The notes under the pieces: model-generated | What the model was told of the DNA's origin: nothing | Database searches by the model: none | Seen by the model: the letters and a program-made list of their open reading frames with translations, nothing else | Assembly: GCA_029058745.1 (NCBI GenBank) | Contig: JAIDXM010000010.1 | Coordinates: 1 to 57,304, forward strand | From: Muribaculaceae bacterium | Lineage (GTDB): Bacteria > Bacteroidota > Bacteroidia > Bacteroidales > Muribaculaceae | Reading direction: 5' to 3' | Length of the DNA stretch: 57,304 nt | Position numbers and translations under genes: made by a program | In this document: positions 32,538 to 42,668 of the stretch, one piece after another | How the letters are laid out: each line of letters opens with the position of its first letter | Position numbering within the stretch: position 1 is the stretch's first letter

Positions 32538-32580
32538 ACCAGACATCCCACGCGGCAACTCAGCGCGTGGGATGTCTGGT
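32538..32580. terminator. Perfect 17-base stem-loop downstream of the GH110 gene
   Basis: ACCAGACATCCCACGCG and CGCGTGGGATGTCTGGT are exact reverse complements around a nine-base loop, 26 bases past the end of the GH110 gene. Neither side has a T-run, so it may be a Rho-independent terminator of weak type, an mRNA 3'-end stabiliser or an operator. The surrounding 262-base gap holds no supportable gene. Confidence 0.6.
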
Positions 32581-32606
32581 TATGCAAACTATATGAGGTA
32601 AAATCG

Positions 32607-34382
32607 TCAGTTCTCCTTTATCACCGGATCTGGCATGTCGTTGTCCTTAACGACAACATCGCCACATCCGTTGAATAAGAGTTCCGCACTCTTTATTCCG
32701 GTGACAGTGTTTCCCTCGAATAATATAGGGCCTGCGCTCTTCGCACGAATCACCGGACGCTCAATCATCCGGAATATGTTGTCGGTTATCCGGATGTTAC
32801 GGTGCACCGGATGATTCCTATCCATAACGCTGTTGCTCGGATTGATTCCGATCACAGCCCCCGAAGGATTGTCTGCCGTATTATTGTAGCCACACTCTAT
32901 AAATGTGTTTCCTGTTATGGTGACATCATTGCATGGGCCTGACTCAAACCAATACCTTGAGTCTCCCTCAATAAGAATGCCAGACATCCCGGTCCTGTCG
33001 AATGTGTTTCCCTTGATTACCACCTTCCGTGGAGTCGTGACAAGTATCCCTCTTGTGTCAATCCTGGAAAAATAATTGTCCGCAATCTCAACCTCCGGTG
33101 TCCACGTAAGATTCTCGACACACCATTCATCCACAACGGCATTCACAGGGAAATCCCTGTCAAACGAAACCTCGACAAGACGTTCGTCTATACGTTTCAC
33201 TCCGGCCACAACAGCTGTGTCAACTCGCAACATGGTAAGAGGATTGACAAACGCGACAGAATCCCCCTTCCAGAAAGCATTGAATCCATAGCTCTGATGA
33301 TGCATGAATCGTAAACGTGCCTTTCTCTTGCCAAGCCGCTCCACTATCCTCAAGTTTGTGCCATGGATATTGATTCCATCATCCTGCGCTCCCACAAACC
33401 GTCCGCCACTCACTGTCACCTTTCCTCCGCAACCGGAAAACTGCATGAAATCATTTGCGGCCGCAAGCAATCTTCCCCGACTTGGCTCACATCTCACATC
33501 CTGGAATGTAAGGTTTCTGGAGTACTGACTCACAAATCCCATTCCATGCATGTAATGCATCGTCACCCCCTCTACCCTGACATCGCTACTCTCTGTTATA
33601 AACGCTCCAAGTTCATCGCGTATAACGTCCCGAAGATTTATTGAAGTGCCTTTCACCGGCTTGAATCCAGCCGGTGTCCTGAACCTGAGGACTCCAGGGC
33701 GAAGTTCCTCGACAGGACAACTGCGTAGAACCTTCCAGTCGCCGCTGTAAGTGTAATAGCCTGTTGCAGGATCATAAGCTATACATTGCATGGGAAACCC
33801 CTCTGTCGAAAACCCCTCTGCCACAAACGCTATCCGGGTTCCGGGAAGTATGTCATAATGAGTGTCATGATGCGTCGTTACCGTGACGTAACCATCCACA
33901 ACATCAGTATATGTGAACTCAAACCCGCCGGGACGCTCAAAATCGACTGTCAAATTACGTACAGTCACATCCTTGCAACCATCGATAACCATAGGAGTCA
34001 TACGGCCATGCATCATCAGCAATGCCCCTTTCCCCTCTACAGTCACGTCTTCAGCATCTTTGAGATGAATACCAATATACTTGGTCTTGTCTGGCCATTC
34101 TTTCTCATCAGTAGTATTCGACACATAGTAATCCCCTTTCGCACAATCCTCCCTCCATATGTCATACCGTCCCGGAGGTATCAGCAGCACACTGCCGGGA
34201 CGTCGGCTGCATTCGGCCGCCGCTGCCTTGAAAGCGGCAGCCGAATTGCGATGAGTATTCGCCACAGCTCCATAATCTGCCACATTTATCGTGTCGCAGA
34301 CTGAGGAATGCGCCGACGGAGCTATCATAGAAAACACCACATAACCCAGATAATACTTCAATTGTGTTTTATTCAATTTCAT
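32607..34382 (-). CDS. GH110-type alpha-1,3-galactosidase (right-handed beta-helix)
   Basis: Predicted to remove alpha-1,3-linked galactose, as on blood-group B or linear B (alpha-Gal) antigens. The 591-residue secreted protein has a signal peptide (to about 27), a pectate-lyase-like start (VADYGAVAN) and parallel beta-helix repeats. Blocks that match my recollection of Bacteroides GH110 enzymes are YDIW...YYVSN, LTVDFERP, AQDDGINIHGTNLRIVER, RFMHHQSYGFNAF, ENLTWTPEVEI and TRGILVTTPRKVVI. The acidic pair Asp334-Asp335 falls in the region implicated in catalysis. It is the last gene of the glycan locus, 72 bases after GH3. Plain beta-helix glycan-binding protein is the alternative. Confidence 0.8.
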   Translation of the reverse strand: MKLNKTQLKYYLGYVVFSMIAPSAHSSVCDTINVADYGAVANTHRNSAAAFKAAAAECSRRPGSVLLIPPGRYDIWREDCAKGDYYVSNTTDEKEWPDKTKYIGIHLKDAEDVTVEGKGALLMMHGRMTPMVIDGCKDVTVRNLTVDFERPGGFEFTYTDVVDGYVTVTTHHDTHYDILPGTRIAFVAEGFSTEGFPMQCIAYDPATGYYTYSGDWKVLRSCPVEELRPGVLRFRTPAGFKPVKGTSINLRDVIRDELGAFITESSDVRVEGVTMHYMHGMGFVSQYSRNLTFQDVRCEPSRGRLLAAANDFMQFSGCGGKVTVSGGRFVGAQDDGINIHGTNLRIVERLGKRKARLRFMHHQSYGFNAFWKGDSVAFVNPLTMLRVDTAVVAGVKRIDERLVEVSFDRDFPVNAVVDEWCVENLTWTPEVEIADNYFSRIDTRGILVTTPRKVVIKGNTFDRTGMSGILIEGDSRYWFESGPCNDVTITGNTFIECGYNNTADNPSGAVIGINPSNSVMDRNHPVHRNIRITDNIFRMIERPVIRAKSAGPILFEGNTVTGIKSAELLFNGCGDVVVKDNDMPDPVIKEN

Positions 34383-34454
34383 CGTACATTAAATAAATTG
34401 ATTTGTATTTGCATTCGGAGACATGCACGCTCCCTTGTTCCTCTGCCGACAAGC

Positions 34455-36743
34455 CTACTCCTTCAGAGTAAACCTCAACGTGGATAGACGCTCGCTGTCC
34501 GGTCCTACCATGACCAGAAACTCTCCGGGTTCAGCCACATACTCAAGATTGTAGTCATAGAACTTCAAATCATCCGGAGTGATATGGAAACTCACCTTCC
34601 TGCTCTCGCCTGGCATCAGGCTTATGCGCTCGAAATGTTTAAGGGTCTTGACAGGTTGCGACACGCTCGCCTCAAGGTCGCGTGTGTAGAACTGGACAAT
34701 CTCATCCCCCTTGCGGTCACCCTTGTTGGTGACTGTCACTGTAGCTATTATTTCTCCGTTGTCCGACAATTCTGTTGAGGAGATATTGAAATCAGAGTAC
34801 TCAAATTCAGTATAGCTCAGACCATATCCGAAAGGATAGAGTGGCCTGTGGTCTTTATCTATATAATTGCTCCTGAACACCTGGAATCCCTTCCAGTCAT
34901 TCCCTGCCGGGCGGCCAAGAGGGAGATGGTTATAATACACCGGAATCTGCCCCACACTCCGTGGCATTGACACCGAGAGTTTGCCTGACGGAGCGACATC
35001 ACCAAACACCACATCCGCAATCGCATCTCCGGTCTCTGACCCTCCATGCCATACATTCATAATCGCCGGGACATGTTCCGATTCCCAGTCCATCACGGTG
35101 GCCCGTCCTGAGAAATTGAGCATCACCACGGGTTTCCCAGTTGCGAGAAGTGCCTCAAGAAGCCTCTTCTGCGTTTCGGGGAGTGTCAGCTCACATCGTG
35201 AAGCAGATTCCCCGCTTGCCTGCATTCCTTCTCCAAGCGCGGCAACTATAACATCCACATCCTTCGCCACCTCGACAGCCTCCGCTATTAGCTCCTCCTC
35301 AGTGCGCTCATCTTTCAGCGACGCACTATAAGGAGAAAACCATCTGTCAACTTTCCGGTCTTCATGAAAATTACAACCTTTCGCATAGACAACCTCCCCA
35401 CTATTGCCCACCGCGTCGCGGAAACCCTGAAGCAGCGACTTGTATTTCGACGGAACGGCCATCATGCTCCATGTGCCGCAGATGTCGCGTCTGTTATCTG
35501 CCATCGGACCGATTAGCGCAATCTTTCCTTTTTTCTGGAGTGGCAACACATTGCCTTCATTCTTCAGAAGCACGAATGTCTTTGCGGCAATCTCTCGGGC
35601 TGACTTACGGTTCTCTTCTGTATATAGCTCCTTCTTTTCTCTCTCCGGATCGATATATTTATACGGATCCTGGAAAAGTCCTAATTTGTATTTGGCCTCA
35701 AGCACGCGGCGCACAGCCACATCGATATCCGCCTCTGTCACTTTCCCCTCCTTCACAGCTGTCTCCAGATGGTCGAGAAAAGCATGCGACGACATGTCCA
35801 TATCCGTGCCGGCCTTCAGAGCGAGAGATGCAGCCTTGGCTCCTTTCCCCACCCCATGTTTAGCCATCTCGTAGATTGACTCATAATCCGTCACCACAAA
35901 ACCATCAAAACCCCATTGATTGCGAAGCACATCAGTCACAAGCCAACGGTTGGCCGTTGCGGGAATCCCATCCACAGTGTTGAAAGATGTCATCACACTC
36001 CCTACTCCGGCATCAACAGCCGCCTTATACGGAGGGAAATAATAATTATACATACTTTGCCTGCTCATATCCACCGTATTATAGTCGCGGCCACCTTCTG
36101 CCGCACCATATAACGCGAAATGCTTCACACAGGCCATTATCTCATCGTTCCCTTTCATACCGTCGCCCTGATACCCCTTCACCATGGCTGCCGCCATGGC
36201 AGAGCCGAGACAGGGATCCTCGCCACAGCCTTCTGCCATGCGACCCCAGCGGGGATCCCTCGCTATGTCAACCATCGGACTGAAAGTCCAGCACACACCT
36301 GCCGCTGATGCCTCCTTTGCGGAAATTCTTGCCACCTTCTCTACAGCGGCAACATCCCATGAGCAGGAAAGACCTAATGGGATGGGGAACACCGTCTGAT
36401 AACCATGGATGACATCCATACCGAATATCAACGGGATTCCAAGACGGGTCTTCTCCAAAGCAAGCTTCTGGAGTGCCTTAGTCTTCTCCGCGCCCATTAT
36501 GTTGAACGTGCCTCCAGCCTCACCCTTAGCAACGATAGCCCCAAGATTCGATGCCTGAGGATTTCCGGTCACTATATCCTCTCCGGGATGAAGATTGAGC
36601 TGTCCCAATTTCTCATGCAAGGTCATCCTCGAGATGAGGTTGCCTATGAACATGTCCATTTCCTTTGTGTCTTTTTCTGCAAATGCCGGCACAACCGATG
36701 CCAGAAGGCATGCAGCAATGAATAAGCGTTTACTTTCAGTCAT
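34455..36743 (-). CDS. GH3 glycoside hydrolase (BglX-like)
   Basis: A 762-residue exported enzyme with signal peptide (to about 22), the GH3 N-terminal barrel, the (alphabeta)6 sandwich and a C-terminal fibronectin-III-like domain (about 660-750). WGRMAEGCGEDP, CVKHFALYGAAEGGRDY and the nucleophile Asp in FDGFVVTDYES (near residue 290) are clear. The layout is that of periplasmic beta-glucosidase BglX; the exact sugar (beta-Glc, beta-Gal, beta-Xyl or other) cannot be read. It lies 15 bases after GH27 in the glycan locus. Confidence 0.92.
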   Translation of the reverse strand: MTESKRLFIAACLLASVVPAFAEKDTKEMDMFIGNLISRMTLHEKLGQLNLHPGEDIVTGNPQASNLGAIVAKGEAGGTFNIMGAEKTKALQKLALEKTRLGIPLIFGMDVIHGYQTVFPIPLGLSCSWDVAAVEKVARISAKEASAAGVCWTFSPMVDIARDPRWGRMAEGCGEDPCLGSAMAAAMVKGYQGDGMKGNDEIMACVKHFALYGAAEGGRDYNTVDMSRQSMYNYYFPPYKAAVDAGVGSVMTSFNTVDGIPATANRWLVTDVLRNQWGFDGFVVTDYESIYEMAKHGVGKGAKAASLALKAGTDMDMSSHAFLDHLETAVKEGKVTEADIDVAVRRVLEAKYKLGLFQDPYKYIDPEREKKELYTEENRKSAREIAAKTFVLLKNEGNVLPLQKKGKIALIGPMADNRRDICGTWSMMAVPSKYKSLLQGFRDAVGNSGEVVYAKGCNFHEDRKVDRWFSPYSASLKDERTEEELIAEAVEVAKDVDVIVAALGEGMQASGESASRCELTLPETQKRLLEALLATGKPVVMLNFSGRATVMDWESEHVPAIMNVWHGGSETGDAIADVVFGDVAPSGKLSVSMPRSVGQIPVYYNHLPLGRPAGNDWKGFQVFRSNYIDKDHRPLYPFGYGLSYTEFEYSDFNISSTELSDNGEIIATVTVTNKGDRKGDEIVQFYTRDLEASVSQPVKTLKHFERISLMPGESRKVSFHITPDDLKFYDYNLEYVAEPGEFLVMVGPDSERLSTLRFTLKE

Positions 36744-36758
36744 ATGTAGTTGTTTATT

Positions 36759-38378
36759 TCAGTATATCCTACCTTCCGGTTCCTCTCCCCGGTTGTTGCC
36801 TGGATAGATTCTTATCATCACGACCCCATGGGATGGAACATTGGCGGTGAATTTCTCCTTGGCCTCCTTCTTCCAGACATCCTGCTGGCGCCAGAGGTCG
36901 CGGATGGTCTGCTCTCCACGGATTCCGAAATCAGAAGGAGATATTGTCATGTCAAGTGGCTTGTCGCCATAATTGAACAATCCTACCGCCATGCTGCCGT
37001 CAACCAAAGGCTTGGCATACACCACACTCCTCTCATCCCTGAAGAATGGCATTCCCTGATAGCCCAACTCATCCTGATGCACATCTATTATCTCGCTATT
37101 GCGCAGAAGACTCAGGGTGAAATCGTCAAGTTGCTGCATGTCGCATCCGAGAAACATCGGGGAGGCAAGTATAGTCCACAGTGATACGTGGGTGTATTGC
37201 TCATCAGGGGTAAGGCGGGAATGATGGAGTTCTCCGTCCCATCCGACAACACCAATCACCATCATGTCGGCATCGGCCCAATGTCCGGGGACATTAAACG
37301 GTGCCCATTTGTCCTGCTGCTTGAATCCGATGCGACTCATATTGTTCCAAGTGTCGCGGATGTCTCCTGTCGTGCGGTAGCAATTGGGGTATCTCGCCCA
37401 TTGGGGGGCATCGCCCCAGTGCGCCGCATTCGACATTCCGAACAAGATGTCTCGGTCTGTAGAACGCAAAGCGTCAACCATCTCCTTCACATAATACAGC
37501 TGATTAGGTGTCCAGTCATACTTGAGGTAATCTATTCCCCAGTCTTGCCATTGCCTCACATCATTCTTTACAAATGAATACTTCGCATTGCGGAAATTGT
37601 AATATCTTGCGGGCCATCCCTCCTGGAATCCAGGAAGGCTGTCTCTCACTGTCCATTCATAGCGTCCCTCGGGATTGTCGCAATAGCTTCCTATATAGCC
37701 GGCATAACTGCCAACCCAGGGAGCCGAATAGATTCCAAGCCGAAGTCCTTCTGAATGCAATTCATCAGCCATCCTTTTCATATCCGGGAATTTTTCAGGA
37801 TTGGGTTGTATGGCATTGTGTTTGCCGCCTCTCACGCCTTGCCATCCATCGTCTATGTTGATATAGCTCCAACCATAATTGACAAGGTCGTTATCCACCA
37901 TCGAACTGGCTGTCTCCTTCACAAGACTCTCGTCGATAAGCAAGCCCCAGCAATTCCAGCTGCTCCAGCCCAATGGTGGCGTCAGGGCAAGTTCCTCCCC
38001 TATCTTGATTGTGAAGTCGCGTGTGGCCGTGCCCTTTGCATTACGTGCGGTCAGTTTCACAGGATATTCCCCGGCTTTCTTGACCACTCCTGTGATTAAT
38101 CCGGTTGACGAGTCGAGTTTCAACCCTTTCGGAAGTCCCTCTGCCGAGAATTCCATAGGCCTCTCCCCTGTGCATGGGATGCGATAAAGGAATTTGGAAC
38201 CAGGACGGGCGCCAAACACCTTGGCTCCGTTTATTTTCGGAGTCGCAGGAGCAGGAGGTGTTAGTATATACTTTGAATTGTCTATCTTGGGAAGAGTGTC
38301 CCTTTCGATAGGGCATTTTGCGGACACTGACATAGGAATCAGACAAAATGCTATGATTGAAAAGAAGGTTAATCTCAT
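36759..38378 (-). CDS. GH27 alpha-galactosidase / alpha-N-acetylgalactosaminidase
   Basis: Removes terminal alpha-Gal or alpha-GalNAc. The 539-residue exported protein has a signal peptide (to about 20), an N-terminal Ig-like domain (about 40-130; FSAEGLPKGLKLDSSTGLITG is typical of putative-Ig repeats), then the GH27 barrel starting LTPPLGWSSWNCWG. Nucleophile Asp288 (YLKYDW) and acid/base Asp342 (TTGDIRDTW) are in place, and a beta-sandwich ends the protein. Recognition residues that separate Gal from GalNAc could not be judged by eye. It lies between the M60 peptidase gene and GH3. Confidence 0.92.
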   Translation of the reverse strand: MRLTFFSIIAFCLIPMSVSAKCPIERDTLPKIDNSKYILTPPAPATPKINGAKVFGARPGSKFLYRIPCTGERPMEFSAEGLPKGLKLDSSTGLITGVVKKAGEYPVKLTARNAKGTATRDFTIKIGEELALTPPLGWSSWNCWGLLIDESLVKETASSMVDNDLVNYGWSYINIDDGWQGVRGGKHNAIQPNPEKFPDMKRMADELHSEGLRLGIYSAPWVGSYAGYIGSYCDNPEGRYEWTVRDSLPGFQEGWPARYYNFRNAKYSFVKNDVRQWQDWGIDYLKYDWTPNQLYYVKEMVDALRSTDRDILFGMSNAAHWGDAPQWARYPNCYRTTGDIRDTWNNMSRIGFKQQDKWAPFNVPGHWADADMMVIGVVGWDGELHHSRLTPDEQYTHVSLWTILASPMFLGCDMQQLDDFTLSLLRNSEIIDVHQDELGYQGMPFFRDERSVVYAKPLVDGSMAVGLFNYGDKPLDMTISPSDFGIRGEQTIRDLWRQQDVWKKEAKEKFTANVPSHGVVMIRIYPGNNRGEEPEGRIY

Positions 38379-38411
38379 TTTATCAGTTTTTTGTGGAAAA
38401 GTTTTTCTGAC

Positions 38412-38482
38412 GCAGAGTGCCGGGCAAACCCGGACACTCTGCTCTGATGCAGGTATATAAGGGAATATATCCCCTTATATAA
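38412..38482. repeat. Two hairpins between the M60 and GH27 genes
   Basis: GCAGAGTGCCGGG pairs with CCCGGACACTCTGC (38412-38442, one mismatch), and TATATAAGGG pairs with CCCTTATATA (38454-38482). They fill the 123-base gap inside the glycan locus and may reduce read-through or protect mRNA; on the minus strand no long T-run follows either. Confidence 0.55.
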
Positions 38483-38501
38483 CGTCAAATCAGACAATAT
38501 A

Positions 38502-41108
38502 TTAGAACGAACCAATCTGACGACGTGTTCCATCCGCTTGGACTGCATAGAGATGACAGCCTGTCAAATCAAGATTGGAAGGCACTTCGAAATCAAGGAA
38601 ATTACTGAAATAAACAAGGTTGCCAGTCTCGTTATTCTTCCTCACCTCAATTGTCACCGCCTCTGACCCATCCTTCACTGTGACTTTGCGTCCCGAAATA
38701 TTCGCTGATATCGACGATGACAGTTTCAGATTTTTCTGATAAGTCTCAAAGAAACCCAAGTCTCCGATATCCGACCGATCGAAATCGCCGTCAAGATATC
38801 CCACCATCTTACGATCCTCGATATACTCCATAGCATGTTTGGGCTTTGGGAACTGACTCATATATTCAAGAGTCTCATCCACCATGGGCTTGGTGATTAT
38901 CATCCCCTTTATCTCGTTGTTCTTGCTTACAGTGACGAAGAATCCCCATAGACTGAAGAAATCGGTGAGGTCTTCTCCTGATGCCCGGCAACATGCCTTC
39001 GCGAATTCAAGCTGCTTACGGCCGGAATCTCCAGAGGGCTCGATATGCACCTCCCTCATCTCCTTGAAGACATTCTTCCAAAAATCAGTCTTCCCGAGCA
39101 CCTTATGATAATATACATAAAGTTGCCACCACATACGGTTGTTGATATTGTTATAGCGGTCAGCACATTGGGCGATATAGCTCCACGATGCGTCGCTCTG
39201 CTCTGCCCTAAGCCATGCAAGACGCCGCATACCAGGTCCATGGGAGGTGTACTTTCCTAATCTCTCATTGATATAATGGGGGAAGATATTGGCTGATGTC
39301 TCTGTCGAGGGTTCCCAGTTAATTGCCTGTTGGTGGACATGCCCCATCTCATGAGCCACACCCCACGTCCCTCCGATACGGTTGCGCACGGTTTCCAAAT
39401 CTGTGATAATCTCACCAAGTACTGTCCATATAAACGCCATACGGTTTTCCGACGCCCACAGGAACATCTGGCCGTTGCTGGCTTCCGGCGACATTCCGAA
39501 CATGTGGTTATTGAAAAGCTTCCCTTCTCCACGAAATTCGTCAATACCGCAGAATTCCTGTTCCCACTTTACCAAGGTATCCCACAGGTTTATCGCATCT
39601 ACAATCTTTGTCTGAGGCATCTTGACTCTGCTGAAATACATTATAAAGTCATTACCCTTAACACAGAAATATTTATGCTTCGCCTTCCCTATTATTTCCG
39701 AATACCTGTCATCTGTCTTATGACGCTGCAAATTGAAATATCCCGTCACGTTCGACCCTCCTATCGGGAAATGAACTCTGATAGGCTTTGCTTCGGGGGA
39801 GGTTATGTCAGCGACGTTATACATCACGAACAGCTGTCCCTCATTCTTTATCTTTAACTTGTTGACACCCTCCTTGAGCATATAGATATCGCCCGAATCC
39901 GCCGGTTGCCAATAGTCTCCCTTTTCATGGGTCACCTTTTCCTCTCCTATACACTGTAGCGACACTGTCTGCCCATGGGTATCTCCTACACAGACAATAA
40001 CTTCCTCTCCAGCCACCACATATATACCTGTCGGATTGTCAAGGACTGTATATGCCCGTGTCATAAGCTTGTCGCGCCATTCCGTAGCTATTGAATACGC
40101 CTCATAGTCTTGAATACGGAAATCTTTCTCGTATTCGTCATATGTCCCGTCACGGAGAGCCCGTGCCACTCTGCTGAAGTATTCCCCAAGGTTCTCAATC
40201 TGCGCATCGGTGACTCCAGGCTTGAGTTCCGAACAAGACAAGTCTGTAAATACTGTCTGGAGGCTGTCATTCAACGGATTTGCCGAATTCGATCTATAGA
40301 ATTCCATCTCCGCGCAACTCGCGAATCCTCCAAAACCATTCAGCACCTCAAACTTGATTCCGGTGGGTTTCAATCCGCCGGGTATCTGAACAACGGAAGG
40401 AGTACTCTTCTCTCCGAAATCATAATCGCCCAGTTTCTCATATGTCAGCCCGACATCCGTGGCAACATACACAATGACCTTTCCGAAATTGCCATTGCCA
40501 TTACGCGTGTAATACACAAGATAGTCGATTATCTCTGTTCCCGAAAACCTATACTCAAGTGTAACCGGGAATTTTGTCCCATTCCAAGGTGAATGATAAT
40601 GCGTGCTGAAGTCTCCGTCTATAGAATATTCTATGCCTTGTTTGGAATAGCTCGTTTCCCATGCGGAAGCCTCCGCAGAAATAGGCTTAATCTTCACATC
40701 TTCAGGCACTACAACTGTGCTCTTGCCATACTGTACCAAAGTTATTGTCTTGGATACCAGCTTCGATACGGTTTTCACCGTGATAGTACCGGTCCTTTTA
40801 TCGCCGGTGGTGTTTTCACGCACTTTTATTTCCACCACAACCCCCTTATCCTGGCTCTCCTTGACAGCAGCCACAAACCATGTGCCTGACTGTTCTACGG
40901 TCAGGTCGCCACTTGACAGATTGGTTATCAAGGGAACCTCAAGTGTGGCAGATGCCCTGTCAACCTCGATATTCCTGTATGTGGCGTCAATATCGAGTTG
41001 TTCCTTTACTACGGCAGCCGGTTCGTCTTTTTCCTTACACGACTGCAGGGCCGGTGTCTGCAAAAACAGCAGACCACTCAACATAATTAAAAATGATAGT
41101 CGTCGCAT
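38502..41108 (-). CDS. BACON-discoidin-M60 metallopeptidase lipoprotein (mucinase-like)
   Basis: Predicted surface zinc protease for heavily O-glycosylated proteins such as mucins. The 868-residue protein has a lipobox (LQSC, about residue 24), a BACON domain (about 38-130, ending TLVQYGK), a discoidin/F5-8C domain (about 140-270, with DGDFSTHYHSPW), and an M60 region with the zinc motif HEMGH (His586, Glu587, His590) and Glu603 in the expected third-ligand zone. The order recalls Bacteroides M60 enzymes such as BT4244. A terminator separates it from the upstream DUF1735 gene, so it may have its own promoter. Confidence 0.9.
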   Translation of the reverse strand: MRRLSFLIMLSGLLFLQTPALQSCKEKDEPAAVVKEQLDIDATYRNIEVDRASATLEVPLITNLSSGDLTVEQSGTWFVAAVKESQDKGVVVEIKVRENTTGDKRTGTITVKTVSKLVSKTITLVQYGKSTVVVPEDVKIKPISAEASAWETSYSKQGIEYSIDGDFSTHYHSPWNGTKFPVTLEYRFSGTEIIDYLVYYTRNGNGNFGKVIVYVATDVGLTYEKLGDYDFGEKSTPSVVQIPGGLKPTGIKFEVLNGFGGFASCAEMEFYRSNSANPLNDSLQTVFTDLSCSELKPGVTDAQIENLGEYFSRVARALRDGTYDEYEKDFRIQDYEAYSIATEWRDKLMTRAYTVLDNPTGIYVVAGEEVIVCVGDTHGQTVSLQCIGEEKVTHEKGDYWQPADSGDIYMLKEGVNKLKIKNEGQLFVMYNVADITSPEAKPIRVHFPIGGSNVTGYFNLQRHKTDDRYSEIIGKAKHKYFCVKGNDFIMYFSRVKMPQTKIVDAINLWDTLVKWEQEFCGIDEFRGEGKLFNNHMFGMSPEASNGQMFLWASENRMAFIWTVLGEIITDLETVRNRIGGTWGVAHEMGHVHQQAINWEPSTETSANIFPHYINERLGKYTSHGPGMRRLAWLRAEQSDASWSYIAQCADRYNNINNRMWWQLYVYYHKVLGKTDFWKNVFKEMREVHIEPSGDSGRKQLEFAKACCRASGEDLTDFFSLWGFFVTVSKNNEIKGMIITKPMVDETLEYMSQFPKPKHAMEYIEDRKMVGYLDGDFDRSDIGDLGFFETYQKNLKLSSSISANISGRKVTVKDGSEAVTIEVRKNNETGNLVYFSNFLDFEVPSNLDLTGCHLYAVQADGTRRQIGSF

Positions 41109-41122
41109 AATATCGGTTTTTG

Positions 41123-41168
41123 ATTAATAAAAACAGCGGGTGATGGATGAAACTCCCTCACCCGCTTC
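41123..41168 (-). terminator. Terminator inside the glycan locus, after the DUF1735 gene
   Basis: On the minus strand GCGGGTGAGGGAG... folds on ...CATCACCCGC (41136-41165) and is followed by TGTTTTTATTAATC. It would end or thin the susCD-DUF1735 transcript before the peptidase and hydrolase genes, a way to make binding proteins in excess. Confidence 0.75.
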
Positions 41169-41246
41169 ACGGATTTTAGATTGTCACCTTTCTCTGAAAC
41201 CCTTTTTTACCTAAAAAACATCTATGATACCTGATTACAATACCTG

Positions 41247-42620
41247 TTATTTTCCATAGACGACAATCTCTCCGCACGACCAGAAAGCGGTGGTCTTCCC
41301 TACCAGAGAGCCACCATCGGCTTCTATAACGCTATATCTGAACTTATTGAACTTGAAAGGACAGTGAAATGAACCGAACTGGCCTACATCCATTCTGTCA
41401 AGCAGTATCTTCCCATATGCGTCGCAATCGGCAAACAAAACCCAGTCTTCACCATCCCACGCATAAAGCTGAACCCTCTTGACGTGTCCGTTATTATAGC
41501 TCTGACGGTTGGCATGGTCGAACCCAATTTCCTGAATCTCTTTCGGCAATGTGAACTCCACATACGACCCGAATTTGTCGAAATTCCTCGCATTGCTTCC
41601 ATACCAACTGTGGAAGTGGGTCGAGAAGTCGCCGTCACAAAGACCCGGAACTCCCTTGCCGTCGCCACTGTAGCAGTCATTGGCATAAAGCATATCGGCG
41701 GTTATGTCAATCTTATATTTGCTTGCATTGTCAATACCAATCAATGCAGTCGATTCTCCGATTTCAAAACCGTCAAGACTGAGTGTTGTGATTCGCAACG
41801 GTATGGCATTTCTGAATCCAGCTTTGTCTAAATCTACATTGACAGTCACAGTGGCATACTCATCTCCTTGATTGATTGCCACGTCCCCTACTCCGGCATA
41901 TGCGTCGGCCGACATTAGGCCAAGGCTCGTTCCCTCATTGGAGTTGTAGTCTTCAAGAACAGTAGGATCCACCTCAATCTTTGCCGTCAAATCCCATTCA
42001 CTCTCAAATGGAAGTCCAACCTTCAACGTATATGACGTTTCTCCATCCTCAAGCATACAGACACCTCCGTTAAGGAAGCTAACCGTAGGCTCCTTATAAT
42101 CCGGGATGATGAACATCTCGCTGTTGTCTATGTCTATAAGACCGTCCTTGCTCTCAAGCACCAAAGGAATCACCGGTTTCCTTGAGGCATCGGTATATGA
42201 TTCCATGAAAGAGCCAACCGCAGGAGGGAATACATTCAACGACAACACCTTGTAGCCCTCTCCGCCATTGAAGTCGAGCGACATCTCAAGCGACTGTCCC
42301 TCTGACGACAATGAATAACAGTTGTTGGGAAGGTAACTGTAGCCGGCTCCGGACTCAAGCAACCAGTCATTGAACTCCTCTTCCGTCATAACTCTCACCC
42401 TGGCTTCTGACGATGACTGAGGGTCCCACCCTCCTTTCATCACAGATATTGGGAACGTCGATACCGAATGCGGAGAGTAGATTGTGAAATCGTGGGCCCC
42501 GCTGTCTTTGAACATCATCACCTTGGAATATTCCTCCGGATAGATGTCATAGTTCTCGGAGCATGACACACTTGCGAAAAGCAGTGCAAGTGATGCCGAT
42601 GCCAGATATATAGTTTTCAT
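41247..42620 (-). CDS. DUF1735/discoidin surface glycan-binding lipoprotein
   Basis: Occupies the SusE/F-like position after SusC and SusD and is probably a surface glycan-binding protein. The 457-residue protein has a lipobox (FASVSC, residue about 20), DUF1735-type beta domains (about 30-300) and a C-terminal discoidin domain (about 310-457) with DGDFSTHFHSWYG. That motif nearly repeats one in the M60 peptidase discoidin domain, suggesting a shared ligand. No catalytic motif is seen. Confidence 0.82.
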   Translation of the reverse strand: MKTIYLASASLALLFASVSCSENYDIYPEEYSKVMMFKDSGAHDFTIYSPHSVSTFPISVMKGGWDPQSSSEARVRVMTEEEFNDWLLESGAGYSYLPNNCYSLSSEGQSLEMSLDFNGGEGYKVLSLNVFPPAVGSFMESYTDASRKPVIPLVLESKDGLIDIDNSEMFIIPDYKEPTVSFLNGGVCMLEDGETSYTLKVGLPFESEWDLTAKIEVDPTVLEDYNSNEGTSLGLMSADAYAGVGDVAINQGDEYATVTVNVDLDKAGFRNAIPLRITTLSLDGFEIGESTALIGIDNASKYKIDITADMLYANDCYSGDGKGVPGLCDGDFSTHFHSWYGSNARNFDKFGSYVEFTLPKEIQEIGFDHANRQSYNNGHVKRVQLYAWDGEDWVLFADCDAYGKILLDRMDVGQFGSFHCPFKFNKFRYSVIEADGGSLVGKTTAFWSCGEIVVYGK

Positions 42621-42668
42621 AAGTATTTTTCACTATTTTGGTTTAAACTTGCTGTTTAATCTCTCGGA

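Noticed and set aside
32361..32558. 65-codon minus-strand frame between the membrane-protein and GH110 genes
   Set aside because: It overlaps the perfect stem-loop at 32538-32580 and shows no family resemblance.
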